Notes: generated by a model from the letters alone, not told the origin. A DNA stretch of 64,000 nt from Acephala macrosclerotiorum (GCA_014904845.1 MU119243.1:264567-328566); one strand, 5' to 3'. Counted from the stretch's first letter, positions 1 to 11,100 are shown. Translations and numbers: made by a program.

Positions 1-901
1 ATTATTCCGAGCTTTAGTCTGCGTCTCGACTTTGTCCCCACTTTTGCGGCTTGCCCCGCCCCTGTCGTATTTATATATATCTTCCATCAACTGCAATGCG
101 AATGGTAACCATTCATGAATATTCAGAGAAACTTCCTTGGAAGTTGAATACTAGTGACAATTTACTATGCGTCGAGGAATCTGTTGAAGACTTGGGAGGG
201 TAAACTTTCCCAGCTTGGAAATAAAGTGTTCTCAATATTGTGAACACTTAAATACAAGTTCTTGGCTCTTTCTCTAGCGAATTGGAGATCGCACGATTCT
301 CAACTGTGAATTATCGAAGTGGCGCCTTAAGCAACTGAGTCGATTTTGAGAAGTGGCGTCCAAACTCAACGCCAATCTTGCCCCCAATTGTCTTGATATA
401 TTTTCCCAAGATCGGAGCTTCACCTCTTTCTAGAAGGATTAACCATTCAATCTTCTTTCCTATTCGACATGGGCAAGACCATCTTGAGGTCGAGGTTGCT
501 TGATGCTCTATTCGTACCAAGAAAGAGTCTCGGCTGCGCCGCCTCTGTTCGCAATCAGCCTTTTCCTACAGGCCTAAGGGCCATACTAGTGCTCGGTTCA
601 CCGCCGTCGATTTGAAATCCACCAAGAGACAGATCTTGCTTACCTCAACCTCGAGGGAAACCTTGCCTCTACTGAAACTTCGTCCATTAGCAATCTTGCC
701 TTCGAACTGAACTCCAGAACGCCCCTCTCCCCGCCGAAGCCAGCGGGCATCTTGAGTTTTCTTTATGTCCGTGTAGAGATCTCAGTGGTCAAATCGTAAG
801 CTATCTCCTATTATCGACCTTCTGCTGTTCATTATTGAACTGAGTTACTGAGTGATTAGCACAATAACTTTCTTCTATTTCGGACTTTGCCTTACCTCAA
901 C
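1..901. other. Intergenic, no recognised gene
   Basis: Only short open frames without recognisable domains or a consistent exon structure. It forms the upstream side of the broken MYND-finger gene that begins near 902. No RNA gene or inverted repeat was noticed. Confidence 0.5.
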
Positions 902-2208
902 ATGCCCACCACTACCTGTCATTGCTGCTATAAAGCAGTGGCAACCACCGAATGCCATTTTTGCAAAGCGTTGGCCTATTGCTCCGAGTCATGTCAGAAG
1001 TTGGACGGCGAAACCCATAAATTCATCTGCTAGGGCTCTGAGGATTTCTATAAAGAGAATCCAAAAGGCCTGCGCGCCCTCTTCGTTTATTACTTCCTGT
1101 GAAGGGTCGAGCTCCTAAGCTTCTTTGGATGAATTTCGACAAGAGATACAAAGACGGGATACCTTCTGAAGAACCGAACATGGATGAAGTCTGACAACAT
1201 CTCACACCTATGTATTCCTCAACCCCCTTCAAAACTTTCGATATCTCTAAAGACAATTATGATGTTAGGGTTATGGCTGGCTAAACTCGTTTCGCTGATG
1301 GCTCCAAAGAGAATCGATGCTTGACACATCCCATGGGTGGTAGGGAGCAGTACAGAGGGAGAGGTCCGATCCTCGTGATGAGACGAATGGGTTCAGTTAA
1401 CGATGCCCACTTAACATATGCTAATGTTGAGGCATCCGATATCGACGCAGTCAAGAAGCATTTCACTGACCAGAAATCCACGAAGCCGAAACTCGATGAA
1501 GATCTTGACTTCACGTATAAGGATCCTGATCCAAGATTCCGTGTGCCGAATGGTGTTAAAGGCGTTTTGATCAGCTGTTTTGGAGACATGAACGCTTCCA
1601 ATCAAGCCGAGTTCCGTGAAGTTAGCTTGTCCTACAAGGACTCAGTATTCATGGGTGGCGCCAGGATATCTAGTGTCTCGAGACACATGGGTCTTATTCT
1701 TCGACTACCGAAGACTAGGGAAGGAAGTTCAACTTGGTGGAAGATGAAGTCGGCTTCGAAAGACAATGATGGAATTCCATTAAATCCATTTGATAGCAGT
1801 GAGAACACGGAACCTTGGCTAATGCTCGTCAACGCGGGCTCGAGGGTAGACAGCGATACGTGGGGACATATCGAGTTTCAGACATGGGACAATGGTCCTG
1901 TTGGTTCAGTCGTGGTGGCCGGACAGGACAAGAAGCCCCTTGCACCTCGTCACGTCGAAGTGTTTGAGTCTTTCTGCCGCAACATTATTACGCCCGCAAT
2001 ACCCGCACAAGGGGAGAAATGGGAAAATTTCTGGAAGATCGATATGGACAAGGAGAGGACCACGCGTAGGCTGAAAGAAAGAGAGGCACTGGTAGCCAAA
2101 TAAATGTCTAGGGAGAGATTCGAGAGCTTCCTCGAGGACTACAAAAAGATGAAGATCGATCAGGGGTACGAGTCATGGGCTGAAGTACAATCACCTTTCC
2201 TCACTTGA
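902..2208 (+). pseudogene. MYND zinc-finger protein, broken
   Basis: The frame opening at ATG 902 encodes a complete MYND finger in its first 43 codons: a CHCC pair, then CHFC, YCSESCQ, and a final H..C. MYND fingers bind zinc and mediate protein contacts. The finger is followed at once by TAG (1031-1033). The rest of the protein continues in a different frame from about 1096, opening with an FPV-like stretch then LLWMNFD, and runs to a terminal TGA at 2206. It is interrupted by TGA at 1192, TAA at 1282 and TAA at 2101. So there are four in-frame stops and one frameshift (about 1040-1096). Three of the stops are explainable as C-to-T changes of CGA or CAA codons. No function is known for the region after the finger; the family is common in filamentous ascomycetes. 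I infer a dead gene, because splicing cannot easily remove all five lesions. Confidence 0.75.
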
Positions 2209-2686
2209 GACCTGATATGGAATCGTCATCGCTTCCATTCCTTTAGATTCCTGCCGGCGGAAATCTATAGGAAAGGAGTCCGACGGTTACATGAGATAGG
2301 ACTTCAAGCTCATTTCAAAAATGCTTCTGGTGCATCGGGAGGCGTGCACCTCGGCCATGTACGGAAGGTAACAGTTGACAGCAACTATAGAGAAACAAGT
2401 TACTGGAGGAATTCTAGATTGGAGGTTTTTGGGTAGCAGTCTTGGTAATTTTGGATTGAGAGCAGCCCATCACTTCTCTAGACTTGTGGCTCGTACTCCC
2501 TTCTCAATATAAACTGAAAGGAAACAAGTTGTGATTTGAACGCGCCAAAAGAAATTCCACCAGATTGAAACAATCTAAATAAAGGTTGTCTTAAATGAAG
2601 AAATCTCTTCAGGTTAGACCCTCAAGCCATATAGTCATCTAGACGCGGATGAAGGAGTCTGAAATGACGCACTTGGGGGTTAAATC
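2209..2686. other. Intergenic, nothing recognised
   Basis: Spacer between the dead MYND gene and the MITE. No coding frame with family features and no repeat noticed. Confidence 0.45.
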
Positions 2687-2688
2687 TA

Positions 2689-2951
2689 TCCCCTCAGCGA
2701 CGGACTCGCTTGCCACTTTTAGCGTCAAAATACAACAACTTGAAAGGGTCGCATTAGGAGTGTACTTGACATCTAGAAAGGCAGCTTTCTCTCAATAATA
2801 GAGCTTCTTCGAAAGTTTGTAGGGCTGCTTTTTAAAATATAGATATCTTTGCTCTCGAACTCGTTGTGTTGCTCAGTACAGAGGGTCTGATTTAGCGAGA
2901 ATGCGCTCTGTAGAAAAATGACGCTAAAATTGCCTGCCGTCGCTGAGGGGA
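2689..2951. mobile_element. 263-bp MITE with 15-bp inverted ends and TA duplication
   Basis: The ends are perfect 15-bp inverted repeats (TCCCCTCAGCGACGG at 2689-2703, its reverse complement at 2937-2951). They are flanked on both sides by TA (2687-2688 and 2952-2953). A second inverted block, TTTTAGCGTCA, lies a short distance inside each end. There is no coding capacity. Short size, terminal inverted repeats and TA target duplication are the hallmarks of a non-autonomous Tc1/mariner-class element. The ends are unlike those of the large transposon at 24.5-28.1 kb, so another transposase must have moved it. It ends 130 bp before the lipoyl synthase start codon and may therefore lie in that gene's promoter or 5' leader. 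Confidence 0.85.
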
Positions 2952-3081
2952 TAAAAGTGTCAGACACGTGACGCGGCAAAACGCGGTCCGACGCAAACCA
3001 TTTTGGTGACTCGGATTTCCAAGCAACGAAGACAGCCTCAACAGACTCAATTCCCGACAGGGAGCTTTTCCACTACACACA

Positions 3082-4352
3082 ATGGCGACAACAGTGACAC
3101 GGTTCAGGTGTCTGAATACACCTTCCTTTCGAAATGCCTCACGAACCCTCATCCCTGCCTCCTCAACCTCTTCTCGAAGCCTCGCCACCGAAACCGCACC
3201 TCCAGAAACAAGTCCCCGAAGACGGCCTACATACTTCAAAGACAAGCTCAACTCCGTTCCTTCGTTCTCTGAGTTCGTTGGACTTCCAGAGAAGCCTCTG
3301 ACCGCCGAAGATGCGCTCGAATTGCGGACTGCTATGATAGGCCCGCCTGGAAAGAAGAAGCAGATCACACGGTTGCCGACATGGCTGAAGACACCAATTC
3401 CAGACAATTCGAACTACAAGAAGATTAAGAAAGATCTGCGGGGTTTAAATCTGCATACAGTCTGCGAAGAGGCACGATGTCCGAACATTTCGGATTGCTG
3501 GGGAGGAAGTGATAAGAGTGCCGCCACTGCGACTATCATGCTTATGGGAGACACCTGCACACGAGGCTGCAGATTTTGCAGCGTGAAGACCTCAAGAGCT
3601 CCTCCGCCATTGGACCCTCACGAACCGGAACACACGGCGGAGGCATTGTCTCGATGGGGCTTGGGATATGTGGTATTGACCGCTGTTGATCGTGATGATC
3701 TTGCAGATGGTGGCGCGAGACATTGGACTGAGACGATCATGAAGATTAAGCAGAAGAAGCCGGATATGTTGGTTGAAGCATTGACTGGCGATTTTGACGG
3801 CAATCTGGAGATGGTGTCAATGGTGGCGAACAGCGGGCTGGACGTCTACGCCCATAATATGGAGACCGTTGAGGACTTGTCGCCTTTCGTCAGAGACAGG
3901 AGGGCGAAGTACAGACAGAGTTTGGCAGTCTTGGAGGCGGCCAAAAAGGCAAAGCCTGGTTTAATCACCAAGACAAGTATCATGCTGGGTTTTGGAGAGA
4001 CAGAGGAACAGCTCTGGGCAACTTTGAAAGGTAATTTACTCTTTCCGACATTCATGGCTCTTATTAATTTCTGATAGACCTCCGTAATGTCAACGTCGAT
4101 GTTGTAACATTTGGGCAATACATGCGACCCACAAAACGTCACATGAAGGTTGAGGAATACGTCCATCCTGATACATTCGAGTTATGGCGCCAACGTGCTC
4201 TCGAGTTGGGCTTCCTATACTGTGCAAGTGGACCCCTAGTGAGGAGTTCTTACAAAGCAGGTGAAGCTTTCATCGAGAATGTCTTGAAGAAGAGAAAGGG
4301 TGTAACGATACTGGCCGATGAGGCTACAGGGATGCAGAAGGCTGTAGTGTAA
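3082..4352 (+). CDS. LIP5: Lipoyl synthase, mitochondrial (radical SAM)
   Basis: Two exons, 3082-4030 and 4078-4352, separated by a 47-bp GT-AG intron, encode 407 residues. The enzyme inserts two sulfurs into octanoyl groups on the lipoyl domains of pyruvate and 2-oxoglutarate dehydrogenases and the glycine cleavage H protein, in the mitochondrial matrix. Visible features are an N-terminal Ser/Thr/Arg-rich stretch (about residues 1-50) fitting a mitochondrial presequence, and the auxiliary cluster cysteines C128, C133 and C139 (C-x4-C-x5-C). The radical-SAM cluster is C159-x3-C163-x2-C166, followed by [32 protein letters not shown] and the C-terminal RSSY serine that ligates the auxiliary cluster. 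Joining across the intron restores the conserved [13 protein letters not shown] stretch, which fixes the splice sites. No lesion is visible and the length is normal for the family. A MITE sits just upstream. Confidence 0.97.
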
Positions 4353-5677
4353 AGCATTATGGCCGGTGATTCAACACGCAATGGACATTGTCAGGGTGTT
4401 TTAGAGCATGCATATCAGGCGTTCTAGAGGATCTTGGGCATGCCCAAACAATTGTACCAACGTATCAAGTATGGTCGGAAACAGACATCTACAATCTGAG
4501 AACTAGTGACCTGATATCGGACGTTTACTCTCAAATCCGAAATTCCCCAGTGGGAAGAAAATATGTGCCTTCCCCTACTATTTAAAGGGTCTTTCCAATT
4601 TTTATAATCGTTGCTATACATTAATATTCGAAAGTTTCTCGAATTGTCTTTCATTGGGATTTGACTTTTCAAGTTGAAAATTTGTAATCTGTTAATGAAC
4701 GTCCCCAGCCCTAAAATGCACTCATCTCATGTAATCATAAGGCAGAGTACTCAAAAAGCCCCAATCTGATTCAGCACCTTTCAAATTAAGATATATGACG
4801 CCAGGTTCGGAAAATCTGTGTCAATGATATATAGAAAAGCAGAACAATGCATCACCGAGTCGACCACCTCGCTTCAGCAGCCAAGCGAACAAATCTCCTG
4901 AACCCCTGAGAAACACCTGACTGCACTCTTCAGCTCGGAGCGGGCCATGCCGACTGCATATCAATGGCCGTCAAAAACCTAAGATATCCTCACCGTTCTA
5001 TGAAAACAGCTGTATTGCCAAGACGTCATCGAAGAATTTCAGCAAGCAAGTTTTGTGGTGGCTGATGCTGACGCAGCGAGAATCCACCAATGGTGGGAAA
5101 AGGGGACAGTGTGAACGTTACTTGAAGAGTGGAGCGTTCATTCCTTGCATCACGATGTTGGATGCCAAGCTCAAATCGGGAACATTCATGCGGAAAATCT
5201 CACGATATTTGCATCGCTCACAAGTATCGATCCATAAGGCTGAATTCTTGAAAGCCACAATTTTGAGGTGGTGGTAGTAGCAGCAGCCCAGTCTCGGTAC
5301 GTCCGTGCGGTGTGTGAAGGGTGGGTGACTTCCTCACAACATTCATTTAACAACTTCATTCCTAAGGAATCAAAAGAAAGTGTCATAATTTCCTAATTGG
5401 TAAACAGTGTCAGCGTTGCAGAATAATCTTTGCATCGTTGGGCTCCTCAGCTCAAAGCCACTATCTCAGTGGAGCCCGAGGAACAAGAAATCCTGGGGTC
5501 AGAGCTATTACAGAAAAACATCTTGAAGTTTGTAAGACCGATCAAGCATTGATATAAATACCTGAGATCTTCCCTCTGTAAAAACCATGATCTTCACCCA
5601 TCCTCGACTGCAACTTCCTCTTCTACACTTGCTACAAATTTTTACAGCTTCAAATCCTTCAGCAGAAATCAGCCAAG
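4353..5677. other. Intergenic, nothing recognised
   Basis: 1.3 kb without a convincing gene. The short frames have no recognisable domain and no matching exons. A TATA-like stretch (gatataaata) near 5551-5560 lies about 120 bp before the GH128 start codon and could belong to its promoter. Confidence 0.45.
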
Positions 5678-6561
5678 ATGGTTATTCAGAAGAGATGCCT
5701 CGCTTGGGACTGGACCAACACCAGAGATTGCCCTCAGATGATGGACCAAGTCAAATTCGACGGTCCCATCTCCGCAGCCTCGAACTGGAACACTTGGTAT
5801 CCACCTGAGTACGATCACCTATTTCCTCCCTCCACTTCACAGAACAAAGACTGACAAAGAACGTAGACTTAAAGGCCGGGCCCCCTTTCGTCCAATGGTC
5901 CGCCTCCAACCCCAACTCTCAGGCGACGACTGGAACAACATCTGGAACACCGACCAACCCGTAATCCACTACTTCAATGAGCCCGAACGAGCAGGTATTA
6001 CCCCTCAACAAGCTTGCGACTGGTGGTACGAGAAAATGGTTCCTCTCCGCAACGAAAAGGGGAAGAAGCTCGTTTCTCCCAGCTGCGCCAATGATCCTGC
6101 TGGTCAGGCTTGGATCGATGATTTCCTACAACGTGTTTCTGGAGCTCCGCCTGACTTCCTGGGCCTGCATTATTATGGTACTGATGGGAATGCTGCTATT
6201 GCGTTCATTGAGGATATGCATAATAAGCATCCGAATATGCCGGTTATTGTGAGTGAGATTGCGAGTATTCATCGGAATTATATGGATGTTTTGGGGTTCA
6301 CTTGTCAATTGTGTAACTGTAAGTCTCCCTTTCCCATCTTAGATCGCCTCATAACTTCCCCCGAAAGTGCTTGAGAATCGATGGCTGACTATTTATTCAG
6401 GGATGGACGAACAGGATTGGGTTTTCGAGTATGCTTTCTTTGGATGCATGAGGACTACTGCGGATAACTTCGTGAGCCCGGCGGCACAATTGATGGATCC
6501 TAATGGGAATTTCACGGATTTGATGTGGAAGTATATGTCTGACCAGCCTTTCCATATGTAA
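5678..6561 (+). CDS. GH128 (Asl1-like) glycoside hydrolase
   Basis: Three exons (5678-5808, 5867-6318, 6401-6561) with introns of 58 and 82 bp, each with a CTGAC branch motif, encode 247 residues. The protein matches the Asl1-like catalytic domain of family GH128, whose characterised members cleave beta-1,3-glucans; a role in the fungal cell wall is likely. Seen in the sequence: an N-terminal CLAWDWTN, the acid/base motif HYFNEPE, LGLHYYG, the nucleophile-type motif VIVSEIAS, and WMDEQDWVFEYAFFG near the end. Splicing at 6319-6400 recreates the WMD tryptophan codon, which supports the intron. No signal peptide is apparent from this start, although an upstream start or exon cannot be excluded. 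It converges on the aspartic-protease-like gene, with 188 bp between stop codons. Confidence 0.85.
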
Positions 6562-6749
6562 ATTCCAAGAGACTTAGAATCGTTTAGCATTACAGGGTGA
6601 AAAGGGGTTCTATGGGGGTCGAAAGAGCGGGGTTGGAGATTGAATAGGAAGGAGTCATTCATCTTTGCTTCAGTTTCTTTTCTGCATTTAGATTTGGCAC
6701 CAAATACATTCATTTTGTTTTCACATCTGGCTTGTAGTCAGTAAATGTC

Positions 6750-8010
6750 TCATTTTAGGAGAGACTTACAACTCATCATCCGCTTTTCCAAATCCCACAC
6801 CGTGATGAGCGGCCTCAGAAATGCACTACCCAGCAACACCACTTGATCTTCTTCCAAGACAGGCAGAAATGCATTCATGCAATATATCCTCCCCTCCATA
6901 CTTTCATCATCCCACTGCTCTAACGAATAGTCATAGGCCGTTAGCACAAATTCCTCTCCTGCGAGCACAATCGTGACATCTGGCAATTCATCTCGCATCG
7001 AACAATTCAACCAAGCCATTGGACCCCACGTATCTGCACCCAGGACTTGATTGATGGCTTCCCGCATGGTGTTGGGAAGTCCAATAAACGGCCGGAAGAC
7101 CTCGACTACAGCAACTGTAGGTTTGGTGTATTCTTTGTGGATATCAGGATGGTCACCGAATGAGAAGGAGTCGATTTGGACTTTCCATCTGTCACCCTGT
7201 GCATTTCCAGGCTGATGAGGAGTAAAGTAGGGGAGTTCTGGCACTGGAAGATCCGAAGCCTGGATAATCTTGAAAGAATCCTCCGGATCGTATCCATCGC
7301 CTGGAGATGGTCGAGTACCAAGAAGTAGCCAGTCAGTGTTATCAGTTGGACCGCGTGAGAGACAGAGCGAGAAGATGTTTTCGTCTAGGATCTCGTTCTG
7401 GACCAGGCGCGCGAGTGGTGACATGAAGTTGTGCTCGAAGCTTGCATTGAACGGAGCGAGTGGGAATACTGTGTCGTAGGGTATATCGCACAATCCGCCG
7501 CATTCTTGTCTATGCCGCATGTCAGAAGCTTCTTGGAAAAGCATAGCAGGAATTTGGATTTCTGAGAGGTGGAAGTCGTCTTGAGATAGGTTGCCTCGAT
7601 AAGCACCCCAAAGCTGGGATGTTACGACTAGTGTTCCGTTCTGTTTGTATGTCTCTGACAAGAAGTGATTATAGCGATGCGGTACTGGGTCTTCGGGATT
7701 GCCTGGGGTTTGAATTGATGGTATAAGTAGCTCGGAATCACCAAAATCCAAGACAGCTCGGAACACTTGAGGAGGATTCCCGGTTGAGAGATTGACTGCG
7801 TGTAGAACATTTATAAAACCCTGACATGTGGTCAATATCATTTAATGTATCAAGTAACAAGATCGTGACATACACTTTAATAGGTATTAAATTGGACGAG
7901 ATCACATCGTGTAGCGGGCCAGTCAGTGGATGTTGAAAATCGCGACTCAGGTGATGGTTTCCGATGCTAGATGCATGAAGCACTTCCGCCAACGGAATTG
8001 AAACCTTCAT
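6750..8010 (-). CDS. Pepsin-fold aspartic protease homologue lacking the catalytic motifs
   Basis: Two exons on the minus strand, 8010-7876 and 7820-6750, with a 55-bp intron, give 401 residues. The intron's 5' site is GTGTAT, chosen because it alone keeps the frame. The A1 (pepsin-like) layout is clear: an NPPQVF strand before the first active-site loop, then FIGLP, and a C-terminal LLGSAFLRPLITVWDLEKR matching the typical LGD.FLR.YYTVFD region. The first catalytic triplet DTG is DFG (Asp near residue 70) and the second DTG is replaced in VAVVEVFRPFIGLP. The protein should therefore have the fold without the activity. The frame is open throughout, so it looks maintained. No clear signal peptide is visible, so an upstream exon may be missing; an upstream frame (8179-7967) contains a hydrophobic stretch that could supply it. 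Function unknown. Confidence 0.7.
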
Positions 8011-8537
8011 TGTAACAGCGGACGAGAACTTTCAAATCCAGATATTGTTGCCGAGGTAGGAGCGCGCCCGCGATGAGATGTAGAATATAGCAGCCTGCTT
8101 TGAACCCCTGGAGACGCCGTGCTGCCAGGAAGGCCAAGCCTAAGCGATACCAAGAGATGGCTGGTTGGTGTAGCGTCACTCCTTCGGATGATGGTGAAAT
8201 TTACGTCAAACTAGGCTTACAAATAAACTGGCCAAGAAGCATTCCCAAGAAGAATTAATCATCTAGTAATCTATAATGCAAAAGCTAATAGTGACCTAAT
8301 TCGAGCTTGCGTCAGGAGGGGTGATACACAAGCTCGCTAAACTTGCAGGGATTCGTTTAGGGGTGGGCTCCCCAATGCCATAACATCGCAGAAGAACAAG
8401 AAACAAATACAGTAAATAAAGGAACCCTCAAAAGTAGTGAAATCTAGAAAATAAAGTGCGATTATGACGATCGTTCAACCCATGCAATATCAAAACCAAT
8501 GCCCGCAACATACCGTTCAAGTCTTCGATTCCCAATC
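8011..8537. other. Intergenic between two minus-strand genes
   Basis: Holds the presumed promoter or first exon of the aspartic-protease-like gene (a hydrophobic frame at 7967-8179, minus strand) and the 3' flank of the ACR3 relic. Nothing else recognised. Confidence 0.4.
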
Positions 8538-9799
8538 TCAATCCTTCCATCCCCTTCTTCGCCCGATTGCCTTCACAACATAAACCAGTCCCACAGTAGA
8601 AGCTGGCGCCTGATCACTGTCCTGACCATAAGTCGCGACCGCAACAGCAATCGCTAGCTCGAAATTGTTGCTTGCCGCCGTGAAGCTCTGAGTCGCCGCA
8701 AGTTTGTACCCAAATCCAAGCTTATGAGTTACTAGCAGCGTGATGACGCCGAAGTAAAGCATCAATGGCGCAGAAACTTGAAGGACAGAGACGATTTGAT
8801 GAACAACCTGATGTCCTCTAGAGGCAAACAAAACCAGAATAGTGAACAAGAGCCCAATCAGCGAGCATGGTGCGGCGAGCTTCACGAATACTCTTTCGTA
8901 CCAATCCGGACTGATGAGTTTCTGAAGTGAAAATCGAGTTGCGACTGCAGCGCCAAGAGGGATTCTAAGAAAGACTACAACTGATTTGGCGATGACTTCG
9001 TACGAGACCGTGGCGTCTGCGCCGCTGATGACTCGAAGGACTAGGATGGCGAGAGGTGCGAAGAGAACCATTTGTAAGATCGAATTTATGGCGACGAGCA
9101 TCGCGCAGTACTCTGTGTCGCCGCCTGCCAGCCCTGTCCAGATCAGAACCATGGTGATACATCTGGCCAGACCGACTAGAATCAAGCCTTCTCGGAGACC
9201 TGGCTTGTCGGGAAGAAATGCCCACGTAAGACCAAGCTGTTGAGAGACCATTAGCAATGGCAAAGAACAGGGATGATGTGTACATACCATGACGAGGGGA
9301 GCAATAATTTAGTTGGCCACAGCGCTGAACCCAATCTGTACCCAGATTTTTCGCTCACGGAATACATGGTGGAGACTTTCGAAGCGAACCTTGCATAGGA
9401 TAGAGTACATCACGACAAGTAATCCGACAGCTACCAAGAGACATCGATTAGAGGATACTCTCGGAATTGAAGAAATACATGCAGCTTACCAATTGGAATC
9501 GAGACTCCAACAAACTATCCCTTTTGGAGAGCTGGCCTTGTGCTAGGCACGAAGTTTCCGAGAATGATATCGACGGCCATAGAGAGCAGAATCCACACGG
9601 CTAGGTATCTGTCTAGTAACCCTAAGCTTTTGAATGCGGAAGTTCTCATGTCATCATTTTCTTCTGTTGTATTGCTTGAGTGTTGTAGTTCGAGGTCATG
9701 TTTGAGGGATGAGGGTGGATCTGGTTCTGAGATTGTCTTCTCCGGGTCTGGATCTATTTCTGATGATTGATGGCCAAGGATTTGTGTTGCTGACGACAT
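8538..9799 (-). pseudogene. ACR3: Arsenite efflux transporter ACR3, broken
   Basis: Three minus-strand exons (9799-9490, 9430-9288, 9236-8538), with introns of 59 and 51 bp, rebuild an ACR3-type arsenite permease of the BART superfamily, a plasma-membrane arsenite extruder. Diagnostic stretches are LGLLDRYLAVWIL, IILGNFVP, LARCITMVLIWTGLAGGD (with the conserved Cys), GHQVVHQIVSV and TQSFTAASNNFELAIAVAVATYG. Three lesions are seen. A TAG at 9515-9517 follows the QKG that normally leads into FVGVSIPI. A TAA at 9309-9311 replaces the Trp in the VNWIIAP motif. About ten codons are missing in TVG/LVYVV, where the family has GPLIEVPVLL with its conserved Glu. TGG to TAA fits two G-to-A transitions. 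The gene is divergent from an intact arsenate reductase gene 692 bp away. The splice sites remain good, so the damage is probably recent. Confidence 0.85.
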
Positions 9800-10491
9800 A
9801 TTGATTGTGTTTGGGATGAAGACATCTGAATTAGGACTTTATTGTTTGTGATTCTCAGTAGTTTTGAAGTGATATTGAAGTGATATTGAAGTGATATTGA
9901 AGTGATATTGAGCCTTGAGAGGTGGGAGGAGCTTCTTAAATACCAGAAATTATTAACTAGACGAATTTGAAGATCAGAAAAGTAAGTAGAGAAAGCAGTA
10001 GAACATCGAAATTGCTAAGATTTGAAAGTTCGTCATGAGGGCAATACGGTTTGGAAGTTTGGGGAAGAGCGACGTGCTCCAAAAATCAAGCTGCCTTCGC
10101 TTAAGAAAAGGGGAACAGGGCTCTGGCCAATCATATGAGGGCAGTGACCTCCTCAGGTAGTGACATTCCACCGTAAGCCTCGACGCCCCATGGTTCTTCA
10201 AATTGCAGATGTCCCTCATCGAAGGTGTCTCTTGAACTCGTGCTTCAATTCTCGTCAAATATACGCTTAGAGAAATCGTTATTGCTTTCAAATCGTTCAA
10301 GGCTCTGTTCTTTCTTACTCATCTTGGTTGGATCTATTTTGTTCTAGACCCAAGACACATCTGTAGCATTTGTGTGCTCTCCTTCGTTTCTCTAGCTATA
10401 TATTGCAGTGACAGTCTCGCCTATCGGGTATTTTTCATCAAATATCCCCAAACCCCTCTGCCAACTAGAAACTTCTCTAGTAGCAACAGCC
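9800..10491. promoter_or_regulatory. Shared divergent promoter region of the arsenic pair
   Basis: 692 bp separate the start codons of the divergently transcribed ACR3 relic and the arsenate reductase gene. In fungi such arsenic genes are usually co-induced by arsenic from a shared intergenic region. I could not identify a binding site for a specific regulator. The ACR3-proximal part holds a short tandem repeat (9866-9909). Confidence 0.5.
9866..9909. repeat. 11-bp minisatellite, four perfect copies
   Basis: GAAGTGATATT is repeated four times head to tail, 67-110 bp upstream of the ACR3 start codon. It is a likely source of length variation, and a possible array of protein-binding sites. Confidence 0.95.
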
Positions 10492-11100
10492 ATGGCCGTC
10501 CATGCACCTGACCCCATCGAACCCAAAGCTACCTCCGAACAACCCTGGCACGCCGCCTATCCAGCACCCAAGACTTCCGCTTCCAGCATCACTCGCGAAG
10601 AGCTTATATCGTGGATGAAAGCCGGCAAGCATCCTGCAATGCATTTCGTCTTAGTCGATCTGCGACGAACAGATTTCGAGGTATCCCATTTATCTCTTCT
10701 CCAGAGCTATAAGTCTCTCGCTAAAACATCGGTTATAGGGAGGAACGATCCGCGGATCTATCAATCTTCCTGCGCAGTCTCTTTACATGACTATACCGTC
10801 GCTGTATACTTTATTCTTAGAAGCTGAGGTGACTGAGGTTATTTGGTATTGTGGTAGGTCTCGGAAGACGCTTAGTTGTTGAACATGTGTTTGAGAAGTG
10901 AGCTTGGCTGAAGAATTCCAACAGGCTCCTCGAAGGGTCGTGGCACTCGTGCAGCCGGATGGTTTGCAGACTACCTCAAGGAACAAAACGATCGAATGAT
11001 GGAGAGTTTGGTGCTTGAAGGAGGGTTGAAGGGATGGGCGACAGCGGGAGACGAATATGTGAAGTTGATGGACGGGTATGATGCTGCTGTATGGAATTGA
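10492..11100 (+). CDS. Arsenate reductase, rhodanese/CDC25 type
   Basis: Three exons (10492-10680, 10739-10853, 10925-11100) with introns of 58 and 71 bp encode 159 residues. The fold is the single rhodanese-like domain of CDC25/Acr2 proteins. FVLVDLRRTDFEGGTIRGS is the entry strand and loop. WYCGSSKGRGTRAAGWFADYL carries the C-x5-R catalytic loop (Cys-Gly-Ser-Ser-Lys-Gly-Arg). The end is GGLKGWATAGDEYV. The expected reaction is thiol-dependent reduction of arsenate to arsenite in the cytosol, which an ACR3 pump would then export. The start at 10492 has a good context (gccATGGcc); an in-frame ATG at 10408 would add 28 residues. No lesion is seen. It is divergent from the dead ACR3, so its product may no longer have its usual exporter here. 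Confidence 0.9.

Noticed and set aside
5053..5277. Short plus-strand frame between LIP5 and the GH128 gene
   Set aside because: No domain, poor codon pattern, no partner exons or promoter signals.
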